Positions 26,437 through 33,427 of a stretch of 64,000 bases of DNA are shown one piece after another (within the stretch, counting starts at the first letter, position 1; each line of letters starts with the position of its first letter). The translations under genes and the position numbers were made by a program. This DNA is from Spartobacteria bacterium LR76 (GTDB taxonomy: Bacteria > Verrucomicrobiota > Verrucomicrobiia > Chthoniobacterales > Terrimicrobiaceae), in the NCBI GenBank assembly GCA_003054655.1, contig QAYZ01000012.1, positions 310,001-374,000 on the forward strand, given 5' to 3'. Below the pieces are notes generated by a model. It ran no database searches and had not been told where the DNA came from. It saw only the letters and a list, made by a program, of their open reading frames with translations.

Positions 26437-27052
26437 GGATCCGGGACGGCCCCATGATCCGGGCGTACTGAATGCTACAAGGATTCGCTGGGCTGCCGAT
26501 ATACCTGCTGAATGGTGGCGCAATAGCCACAGGCTGGCCCGACATCCTGCCGCATTCACGGAGACGGCAGGCCGTTTCAGCGCGCCGGGGCTGCCTCGCA
26601 AGGTGCTCTACCTCGGAGGCGATCCCGTGGCGTGCTTTTGGGAATCGGGCTTGGGCCGGGATTTGAACTCCCGCCTGCCGGATGACCTGAACATCACGCA
26701 GATGGCTTTGGAAGACCGATGGGAGTATGTGGTACGCATCGATCCGAGAGGCCTGAAAATCTTCCATGTGGCGGATGCAACCGCCCGACGGTCGGTCGGG
26801 GCGAGAACCTCGGCATGCTTTTCCGCCGATCATGCGGTGGCGAGGCGTTGGGCGGAGGCATTAATGAAGTCTGGCGCTGACGGCATCCTGTACGATTCCA
26901 CACGCCAAAGTCCCGGGGTGTGTCTCGCTTTGTTTGACACTCCTGCGGCTCTTCGCGCGTTGGGGGCCTTTCGCAAGGTAGGCTCCTCGTACGAGAATCC
27001 GGTAGTGATGGCTCATCTGACCGCGGAGAATGTTGCCATCGTTGGCGTGTGA
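26426..27052 (+). CDS. RES-domain toxin (MbcT/ParT-like)
   Basis: RES-family protein of about 208 residues from the ATG at 26426 (an ATG at 26420 is also possible). RES toxins deplete NAD+ or transfer ADP-ribose and cause growth arrest. Recognisable elements: the conserved Arg in ATRIRWAADIPAEWW, the Gly-Arg-Phe segment AGRFSAPGLPRKVLYLGGD, the catalytic-region Glu in VACFWESGLGRDL, and GADGILYDSTRQSPGVCLALFD, whose Ser-containing strand gives the domain its name. The gene overlaps the antitoxin gene upstream. The direct repeat at 27062 begins 9 bp after its stop. Confidence 0.88.
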   Translation: MSVEDPGRPHDPGVLNATRIRWAADIPAEWWRNSHRLARHPAAFTETAGRFSAPGLPRKVLYLGGDPVACFWESGLGRDLNSRLPDDLNITQMALEDRWEYVVRIDPRGLKIFHVADATARRSVGARTSACFSADHAVARRWAEALMKSGADGILYDSTRQSPGVCLALFDTPAALRALGAFRKVGSSYENPVVMAHLTAENVAIVGV

Positions 27053-27061
27053 CCGGGCCTT

Positions 27062-27103
27062 GCGATGCGAGCAGGGGTTCGAATCCTGTCGCCCTGACCA
27101 GCT
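27062..27103 (+). repeat. Right direct repeat carrying the tRNA-Pro 3' end (att-like)
   Basis: Right partner of 25795-25836 (40/42 identity; differences at base 9 and in the acceptor strand, C to T). It also ends in a CCA after the discriminator. The spacing between the two copies is 1267 bp start to start. Confidence 0.85.
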
Positions 27104-27159
27104 AGCTCGCTCACGCGAGGGGCTATGGAATGAGTTCACGGCAGGGTAGGCATTCATTG

Positions 27160-27183
27160 ATTTCAGGTTTTTTCATGTTATTG
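27160..27183. promoter_or_regulatory. Shared 24-bp element upstream of the second LacI regulator gene
   Basis: Matches 28250-28273 at 22 of 24 positions: two TTTCAT/TTTCAG units 10 bp apart in an AT-rich context. It lies 45 bp before the start of the regulator. Similar purine/GCGC context follows both copies. It is probably the binding site of the regulator itself. Confidence 0.55.
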
Positions 27184-27227
27184 GAGGGGATTTGCGCGCA
27201 TAAGGCGCGTGTCCCTATTTTTAACCC

Positions 27228-28247
27228 ATGAAAGTCACTGTCGAAATGATCGCGAAGGAGGCGGGTGTGTCAGCGCCCACGGTCTCCCGAGCCTTGAAGA
27301 ATGATCGTCTGGTTCATCCACAGACCAGGGCTCGCATCGCGGCGGTGGCCGCTCGGCTGGGGTACCAGGGGCGTTCGCGCCGGGGGCGCAACCAGGCCGA
27401 GCAGGTGCGCATCCTCCTGCTCGTCGCCAGCCTGACGCCTTATCCTCCGAATGAAGTGCTGCTCTCGCATTTGCAGGGCATCACGGCGGAGGTGGACAAT
27501 ACCGGCTGCCAGCTCACGGTGGAGCAGATCACGGACAAGCGGGCGGGCAAGCTCTCCGACCCGATGAACCTCCCGCAGGCGGTGCGAGACGGGGAGATCG
27601 ACATCATCATCAGCCAGGGGCGGCATGCGCCCTCGGACATCGCTGCGCTGGCGGCTCACCTGCCCGTCGTGAGCCTTCAGTGGGAGTACCCTGGCACGAG
27701 GGTCGACCTGGCGGAGTCCTTCAATGCGCGTGGCATCAGTGATCTGGTGGCCACTCTGGCGGCTCGCGGGCATCGGAAAATGGCATGGGTCGAGGAGCAT
27801 TATCCCGCCTCGTTTTTCCGGGATCGATTTTCCGGATTCCTCCAGGGCTGCATCGATGCGGGCATTTCCCCGGCAGAGCAGCCTGTATTGACCTACAACC
27901 AACTGCTGGCCTCGGAAGATGCCTTCCTTACCACAGCCAATCAGTTGAAGAAGGACGGGGTCACCGCGCTTCTTTGCGCGACGGACAATGTCGCCAGGGA
28001 GGTGGCGCTGTTTTGTGCCGGGTACGGGTTTCGGGTGCCCGAGGATTTCAGCATTACGGGGTACGATGCCTCGGTCATGACGCTGCCGGATGGGAAAACG
28101 CTTACCAGCTACGACCCCTGCTCGATCGAGGTGGGCAGGGCGGCGTTGCGGGTATGCCTCCAGCGGATCGCGGAGCCTTCCAGTGCCCGCATCATTCAAA
28201 GCCGCGAGGGCCGTATCCGGCACGGGGATACGGTGGCATCCATATAA
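27228..28247 (+). CDS. LacI-family transcriptional regulator (second)
   Basis: Regulator of 339 residues with a full LacI N-terminus (VTVEMIAKEAGVSAPTVSRALKNDRLVHPQTRARIAAVAARLGYQ) and a complete sugar-binding-protein-like sensor (about 62-335) including ALLCATDNVAREVALFCAGYGFRVPEDFSITGYDA and a C-terminal RIIQSREGRIRHGDTVA. It lies directly upstream of a set of exported carbohydrate-linked proteins. A 24-bp element is repeated before this gene and before the next one, so it probably controls both itself and that set. Confidence 0.94.
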   Translation: MKVTVEMIAKEAGVSAPTVSRALKNDRLVHPQTRARIAAVAARLGYQGRSRRGRNQAEQVRILLLVASLTPYPPNEVLLSHLQGITAEVDNTGCQLTVEQITDKRAGKLSDPMNLPQAVRDGEIDIIISQGRHAPSDIAALAAHLPVVSLQWEYPGTRVDLAESFNARGISDLVATLAARGHRKMAWVEEHYPASFFRDRFSGFLQGCIDAGISPAEQPVLTYNQLLASEDAFLTTANQLKKDGVTALLCATDNVAREVALFCAGYGFRVPEDFSITGYDASVMTLPDGKTLTSYDPCSIEVGRAALRVCLQRIAEPSSARIIQSREGRIRHGDTVASI

Positions 28248-28249
28248 TT

Positions 28250-28273
28250 ATTTCATGTTTTTTCATTTTATTG
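28250..28273. promoter_or_regulatory. Shared 24-bp element upstream of the PEP-CTERM gene
   Basis: Second copy of the element at 27160-27183, beginning 3 bp after the regulator stop and 78 bp before the ATG at 28328. A GATAAT hexamer (28276-28281) follows at once, so a bound repressor would cover a promoter. Confidence 0.55.
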
Positions 28274-28327
28274 TTGATAATTGCATAAGCGCGGATGAGG
28301 ATGCCTTCGTTCAATCCCACGCTTACC

Positions 28328-29152
28328 ATGAAAATATTCCTCCCTCTTCTTGCGGCAGTAGTCTGGGCCGGGTCTCTCAGCACCGGATCGGCTGCGGTCA
28401 TTGCAGACTTTACTGACGGAAATACGACGTCGGCTGTCGACGGTTATGCCGGCAAGGCAGGTGGAGGCTGGACGGGAGCCTGGAACAACCCGACGAGCAA
28501 CATCACCTACGCGGCCACCGTCACGAACACATCGCCGCTGAAGACTGGCTCGGGCAACTACCTGTCCATGACGGCTTCGTCGCCGGGGTCGGTTTCCAAC
28601 TCGCAGGCCTCCGTGAATCGCCAGTATTCCTCGGGCATCAGCCTGACGCAGCAGGTGAAGTTTGAGTTTCTTTTCCGGGCCGACGTCATCTCGAGCCAGA
28701 CGCGCTATACGATCTTTGACGCTCCGGCCTCGCAGCCCGCGACCGGGGCCAACATGACGTGGGAGGTCGCGCTGAATGGATCGACCTGGTATCTCTACAG
28801 CGGCAACGGGGCTGGCGGAGGATCGGAAATCAGCACCGGGCTGACAGCGACGGCGGGCACGACGTATGCATTTTCCATCCTGGCCAATCCGACGGCCAAG
28901 ACCTTTACCGTCTCAATCGCTAACACCTCGGGTACGGTGCTCTATACGAGCGGCACGACGACTTTCCGGTCCAGTGCTGCTTCACTCGGGGGCTACCTGA
29001 CGTTCAGCACGGTGGATAGCGATCCCTCTTCTCCGTCAAGTCTCGCCTCCTCGATCGACGGCATCTCCATCACGCAGGTGCCGGAGCCGGGAACTGTGGC
29101 TCTGCTGGGACTCGGCGGCGCGGCTTTCCTTTGGATCCGCCGTCGGAGATAA
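28328..29152 (+). CDS. PEP-CTERM anchored exported protein
   Basis: Protein of 274 residues. It has an N-terminal signal peptide (MKIFLPLLAAVVWAGSLSTGSAA), a beta-sandwich body rich in Ser/Thr/Gly/Asn (concanavalin-like, by appearance), and a C-terminal PEP-CTERM sorting tail: VPEPGT, hydrophobic segment VALLGLGGAAFLWI, then RRRR. Such proteins are cut by exosortase and attached at the surface or released. The start is placed at the ATG at 28328 because it begins the signal peptide directly; an upstream ATG adds 11 polar residues. The next gene encodes a paralogue. Confidence 0.88.
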   Translation: MKIFLPLLAAVVWAGSLSTGSAAVIADFTDGNTTSAVDGYAGKAGGGWTGAWNNPTSNITYAATVTNTSPLKTGSGNYLSMTASSPGSVSNSQASVNRQYSSGISLTQQVKFEFLFRADVISSQTRYTIFDAPASQPATGANMTWEVALNGSTWYLYSGNGAGGGSEISTGLTATAGTTYAFSILANPTAKTFTVSIANTSGTVLYTSGTTTFRSSAASLGGYLTFSTVDSDPSSPSSLASSIDGISITQVPEPGTVALLGLGGAAFLWIRRRR

Positions 29153-29176
29153 TCATCGCATCCCGGATCTCCCCCT

Positions 29177-29932
29177 ATGAAAGTCCGCACTGTTTTTGCA
29201 GGGTGGCTCGGTGCCGCCTGTCTGATGCTGGTTCACTCCGCCATGGCTGAGATCCGCGAGGATTTCTCCAACGGCTTTCCCGGCAAGGCCGGTGGGGGAT
29301 GGGAGGGACCCTGGACGGAGAAGACCCTGGCGTGCCGGTTTACCTCGGTGGCGGCCGTGCCCGGGCCGCTGGAGCCCTCGGGCAGCGGGAGTCTCCGGGT
29401 GGAAGGGGAAAGTGAAAGCGCCCAGGCATGCAATGCCTCGCTGTCCCGTCAATATGGCGGCGACGAACTGGCCCTGGAGGGGCCGGTGCAATACAGCTTC
29501 GCCGTCCGCCTCGACAGGTTTTCACCGGATCTGCGGTACGCGATCTTTGATGCCAGCGCGGCACAGGCCGGGACGGGTGCCAACGTTACATGGCTGATCT
29601 CGGCAATCGGCGGTTTCTGGACGGCCTTTGACGGCCAGGGCGATGACCGGGAGGCTGGCGAGATGCCTCTGGGAATCCCGGTGCGCGAGGGAGTTGTCTA
29701 TACATTCCGGGTGACGGCATTTCCCGGGCAGCGCAAGTGGGAGGTGGAACTGACCGACGGGTTACGCACGGCAGTGATGCGAAATTTGAACTTCCGCTCC
29801 CGGGCGGAGACGCTGGGCGGATACCTTCACTATGGTTTTTCGGACAACAACCCTGCGACGCCCTCGCAGTTTGGATTTACGCTGGGGACGATCACCATGA
29901 AACCTGCGGAGGATGCAGGGTCGGCTCATTAG
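29177..29932 (+). CDS. Exported paralogue of the PEP-CTERM protein, without a sorting tail
   Basis: Protein of 251 residues with a signal peptide (MKVRTVFAGWLGAACLMLVHSAMAE). It clearly parallels its neighbour: REDFSNGFPGKAGGGWEGPW against ADFTDG...AGKAGGGWTGAW, YAIFDASAAQAGTGANVTW against YTIFDAPASQPATGANMTW, and FRSRAETLGGYLHY against FRSSAASLGGYLTF. It ends ITMKPAEDAGSAH with no PEP-CTERM helix, so it should be soluble in the periplasm or medium. The duplicated pair probably binds the same glycan in anchored and free form. It begins 24 bp after its paralogue. Confidence 0.85.
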   Translation: MKVRTVFAGWLGAACLMLVHSAMAEIREDFSNGFPGKAGGGWEGPWTEKTLACRFTSVAAVPGPLEPSGSGSLRVEGESESAQACNASLSRQYGGDELALEGPVQYSFAVRLDRFSPDLRYAIFDASAAQAGTGANVTWLISAIGGFWTAFDGQGDDREAGEMPLGIPVREGVVYTFRVTAFPGQRKWEVELTDGLRTAVMRNLNFRSRAETLGGYLHYGFSDNNPATPSQFGFTLGTITMKPAEDAGSAH

Positions 29933-29958
29933 TATAGGCTTATCCTACCTCTCCTGTC

Positions 29959-31830
29959 ATGAAGCGTATTGTTGGCTGGTTGTTCCTTCTCGGCCTTTTG
30001 GTGGCGGCCGGTTTTTCTGTTCCACGCTTGCTCCTGAGCGCAAGGGAACCATCGCCGGGCCAGCCGGAGATGGTGAACCGCGATGGGTCGGCGCTCCTGG
30101 GCGAGATCGTCAAGGCGGCGGGTGAGGGGAGGGCGAGGTATGTGATCCCGCCCGGCATTTACCGCATCCCGGGTGGTCCTGTAGCGGAGGGGAAGGAGGG
30201 GTGCCATTGGGAGTTGATCGGGTTGAAGGACATCGAGATCGACGCGACCGGAGCGGTGCTGGTCTTCGCGGATCGCGGGCAGCACGCCATTGTTTTCCGA
30301 AACTGCCGCAACGTGACCCTGCGCGGAGCGACGTTGCGCCGGGAGACGCCGGGTTTTTCCCAGGGTCGCATCGAGGCCATCGACCCGGTGGGCGGCTCTG
30401 TCGATGTGCGGATCGATGCGGGGTATCCGCTCGACATCGACGACGTGCGCTTTTTTCCCCATTTCTGGAGCAATGTGTTTGAAAAGGACACGGGGCGGTG
30501 GAAGACGCAGCTTCGCGCTCCCACGCCCTATGTGATGAAGCATATCGAGCCGGATCTCGTGCGGATCGACACCCGCGAGATCGCGACGACCGTGCCGCGC
30601 ATTCAGCCGGGAGACCGGCTCGCCTGGCGAGGTGCCGTGCGCGACGACATCCGCCTCTCCCGCTGTGCGGGCATGAAGATCCTCGGCGTGACCATCCAGG
30701 GAGGGGCGGGGATGGCGCTGCACGAGATGGGCGGCGACGGGGGGAATGTCTACCGCGATTGCAAGGTCACGTATTGCCTGAAACCTGCGGGAGCAAAGGA
30801 CGCGCCGCTGATCGCGACCAATGCCGATGGCCTGCACAGCAGCGATGTACGGCAGGGCCCAGTGATCGAAGGGTGCTTGTTTGAGGGAGTGGATGACGAC
30901 GCCATTGCGATCCATGGCAACTACTCGCTGGTCCTCGAGGCCGATGGGACGCGGATGGTGGTGTGCCGGTTCTCCGAGGCGAGCAATCCGCTCGGGGCCA
31001 ATCCCGGCGACCTGCATCGCTTTTACGACAGGCAGGGCGCGTTCGTCGGCGAAGCCCGGGTGGTGCAGGCGCGGCCTGTACCGGGCTTCGTCCCTGTGAC
31101 CCGGCCAGATGCGATGTACCGGGTCTTTCAGAAGATGGAGAAGAACCTCTTTGTGGAGTATACGCTCGACCGGCCCGTGGCTGCGGGGGAGGGCTGGCTC
31201 GCCTCGAACCAGGAGACCCTTGGCAAGGGCTTTGTCGTCCGTGGCAACACGATCCGCGATTGCTTCGCCCGAGGCATCCTGCCCAAGTCGATCGATGGCA
31301 CGATCGAGGGGAATCTCATCGAGCGCACCGCGCGGGCGGCCATAGAGTTGCTGCCGGAGATGACATGGTGGAGCGAGTCGGACTATTGCCGCAATGTCGT
31401 CGTTCGTGGCAACACGATTCGCGACGTGTCGCCCAACCGCAAGACGGGGCCGCTACGCCATCCTGGTGCGCTGACGATTTTTGCCTATCGCGAGAGCGGC
31501 TACACGCCTGCGCCCGGCGGGCATCGCGACATCGTGGTCGAGGACAATCTCTTCGAGGACAACTCAGGTCCCAACATTCTCGTGGCGGCAGCCTCGGGTG
31601 TCCTGATCAAGGACAACCGGTTCGTGCGCCCGATGTGGCGCCCGAGCGATTTTGGGAAAGACAAGGGGGTCGATCCCTCGGCCCTCATCTGGCTGCAGTC
31701 GCCCGCCGGGGTGACGCTGGAGGGAAATGTCATCGAGCAGCCCGGCTCTCATCTCCGGACGCTGGCAGCCTCGCCGGGGCAGGCGGATCTTCCGGTTGCG
31801 GGCATCGTGATCACGGAGGCCGGGCGATGA
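29959..31830 (+). CDS. Exported right-handed beta-helix protein, GH110-like
   Basis: Protein of 623 residues with an N-terminal signal anchor (about 4-27) and many short beta-helix coils (VTLRGATLRRE, KILGVTIQGG, KGFVVRGNTIRDCFARGI, VVVRGNTIRDVSPN, IVVEDNLFEDNSGPNILVAAASGVLIKDNRF). Residues 288-320, with DGLHSSDVRQGPVIEGCLFEG and then VDDDAIAIHG, resemble the acidic active-site coil of GH110 alpha-1,3-galactosidases; other polysaccharide lyases or epimerases of the same fold remain possible. It begins 26 bp after the preceding gene. The stop overlaps the pseudopilin start (ATGA), giving tight coupling. Confidence 0.8.
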   Translation: MKRIVGWLFLLGLLVAAGFSVPRLLLSAREPSPGQPEMVNRDGSALLGEIVKAAGEGRARYVIPPGIYRIPGGPVAEGKEGCHWELIGLKDIEIDATGAVLVFADRGQHAIVFRNCRNVTLRGATLRRETPGFSQGRIEAIDPVGGSVDVRIDAGYPLDIDDVRFFPHFWSNVFEKDTGRWKTQLRAPTPYVMKHIEPDLVRIDTREIATTVPRIQPGDRLAWRGAVRDDIRLSRCAGMKILGVTIQGGAGMALHEMGGDGGNVYRDCKVTYCLKPAGAKDAPLIATNADGLHSSDVRQGPVIEGCLFEGVDDDAIAIHGNYSLVLEADGTRMVVCRFSEASNPLGANPGDLHRFYDRQGAFVGEARVVQARPVPGFVPVTRPDAMYRVFQKMEKNLFVEYTLDRPVAAGEGWLASNQETLGKGFVVRGNTIRDCFARGILPKSIDGTIEGNLIERTARAAIELLPEMTWWSESDYCRNVVVRGNTIRDVSPNRKTGPLRHPGALTIFAYRESGYTPAPGGHRDIVVEDNLFEDNSGPNILVAAASGVLIKDNRFVRPMWRPSDFGKDKGVDPSALIWLQSPAGVTLEGNVIEQPGSHLRTLAASPGQADLPVAGIVITEAGR

Positions 31831-32453
31831 AACGCGAGTCGCAGGCGGGGTTCACCTTGCTGGAGCTGCTCGGCGGCATCGCGATCGTCGCGATCCTGGC
31901 GACGGTCATTCTTTTCGCCGCCCCTCGTATCTTTGGCCAGGCAGACGTCACCCGGTGCGTGGCCAACCAGAAGTATCTCTTTCAGCTCCTGCAGCGGTAT
32001 GCGCTGGAAAATAATGGTGTGTTGCCTGCTCCGATGGGGGCCTCCTCCTGGTGGACCCGCCTGGGGGTGATGGAAAACCCGACGTATGAAGCCCGCAATG
32101 CCAGCAAGAACAAACTTTTCATCTGTCCTGCGGCGGTGAAGACCTTCCCCGGCCACAAGCCGATGCGGACCTACCCGATAAATACCGAGGGTTTCTCCAT
32201 GACCGACGCCGTGCCGCTGGTGAGGAGCAGCCGCCCTGCGACGACGCTGCTGCTCATTGATGGCAAAAGCAACCAGGACGATGCCAGTGATACGGTTGCC
32301 TATTTCCGGGCGACCTCCTGGCCTCGCATCACGGACTGGGTGGACGCACGGCATGACGGGAAGTTCAACGGACTCTTCCTCGATGGGCATGTGCAGCTTT
32401 TGTCACCTACCGATCCCATGCTCACCGAGTATGTCACGAACTTTGGTCGCTAG
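31827..32453 (+). CDS. Type II/IV pseudopilin-like protein (prepilin N-terminal motif)
   Basis: Protein of 208 residues beginning MKRESQAGFTLLELLGGIAIVAILATVILF: a prepilin leader cut after Gly 8, Phe at +1 and Glu at +5, followed by the hydrophobic N-helix. The C-terminal globular part includes RCVANQKYLFQLLQRYALENNGVLP and ARHDGKFNGLFLDGHVQLL, the H-x-G-x-x-N-x-x-F-x-D-G-H pattern of verrucomicrobial and planctomycetal DUF1559-like pseudopilins. It overlaps the beta-helix gene by 4 bp and is followed 3 bp later by the esterase gene, so it is part of the polysaccharide block rather than a pilus cluster. Confidence 0.85.
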   Translation: MKRESQAGFTLLELLGGIAIVAILATVILFAAPRIFGQADVTRCVANQKYLFQLLQRYALENNGVLPAPMGASSWWTRLGVMENPTYEARNASKNKLFICPAAVKTFPGHKPMRTYPINTEGFSMTDAVPLVRSSRPATTLLLIDGKSNQDDASDTVAYFRATSWPRITDWVDARHDGKFNGLFLDGHVQLLSPTDPMLTEYVTNFGR

Positions 32454-32456
32454 CCG

Positions 32457-33344
32457 ATGAACCACTTCCCTTTCCTGGCTTGGGCTCCATTTGCCATATG
32501 GGCCGCATGCAGTTCCTTGCAAAGCGCTGAAGTGCGCATCGTGCGCGATATTTCGTACCTGGGGCCGGATCGCGCGGAAAAGATGGACGCCTGGCTCCCC
32601 GTTGGGGAGGCAGGGAATACCCCGGCCGTGCTGGTGATTCACGGCGGAGGCTGGGCGGTCGGGGACAAGGCCGATGCGCGTGAAACGAACTTTTGCCGGA
32701 CCCTGGCGGAGAATGGCATCGCCGCCTTCTCGATCAACTACCTGCTCGATCGCGTGGAGAAACTTCCCGACGGCAAGGCTCGCACCGTGGCGCTTGGCTG
32801 GCCGCAGAACGTGGAGGATTGCAAGTCGGCCCTCCGCTATCTCAAGGCCCATGCCGCCGAGTGGCGGATCGATCCCCACCGTATCGGGGTGATGGGTGGC
32901 TCGGCGGGTGGTCATCTGGCGCTGCTGCTTGGCACGACGGCGGATGTCGCCGAACTCAACGGCTCGGGACTTTACCGGGACCAGGACAATGCGGTCGCCT
33001 GCATCGTCGACTTTTACGGCACGCATGATCTGCGGCAGTTTGGCCACGAACACTTTCGCGGCGGTACGCCGGAGGAGACCGCACGCAACCTCGATCTCGC
33101 CTCGCCGAAGACGCACCTCTCGGGGCGCACCCCGCCGATCCTCATTGTCCACGGCACGGCGGATGTGACGATTCCCATCGGCATTTCGCGGGATCTTTAC
33201 CGCCTCGTCCAGGAAAAGGGGATTGTGTGCGAGTATATCGAGGTGCCCGATGCGCCGCATTCCTTCGACCTTCAGCCAAGGCAGCGCGACCTGCGGCCGG
33301 AGGTGCTGGCATTTCTTCGGAGATACCTCGGCCTGTCCTCCTGA
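32457..33344 (+). CDS. Exported alpha/beta hydrolase, carbohydrate-esterase-like
   Basis: Serine hydrolase of 295 residues with a signal peptide (MNHFPFLAWAPFAIWAACSSLQSA). The oxyanion motif HGGGW is at 62-66, the nucleophile Ser 149 is in MGGSAGGH, and the catalytic Asp and His lie in HGTADVTIPI and PDAPHSFDLQ. This BD-FAE/acetyl-esterase type often removes acetyl or feruloyl groups from plant polysaccharides. It starts 3 bp after the pseudopilin stop and precedes the GH74-like gene. Confidence 0.87.
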   Translation: MNHFPFLAWAPFAIWAACSSLQSAEVRIVRDISYLGPDRAEKMDAWLPVGEAGNTPAVLVIHGGGWAVGDKADARETNFCRTLAENGIAAFSINYLLDRVEKLPDGKARTVALGWPQNVEDCKSALRYLKAHAAEWRIDPHRIGVMGGSAGGHLALLLGTTADVAELNGSGLYRDQDNAVACIVDFYGTHDLRQFGHEHFRGGTPEETARNLDLASPKTHLSGRTPPILIVHGTADVTIPIGISRDLYRLVQEKGIVCEYIEVPDAPHSFDLQPRQRDLRPEVLAFLRRYLGLSS

Positions 33345-33427
33345 AGCCCTCGCCAGGGGAATCCTCTTGCCTCGGGCGGCGTGGTTTGGTGCCGTGGAGG
33401 CGCAGCAGAGATCGCTGTCCTCTCTCC

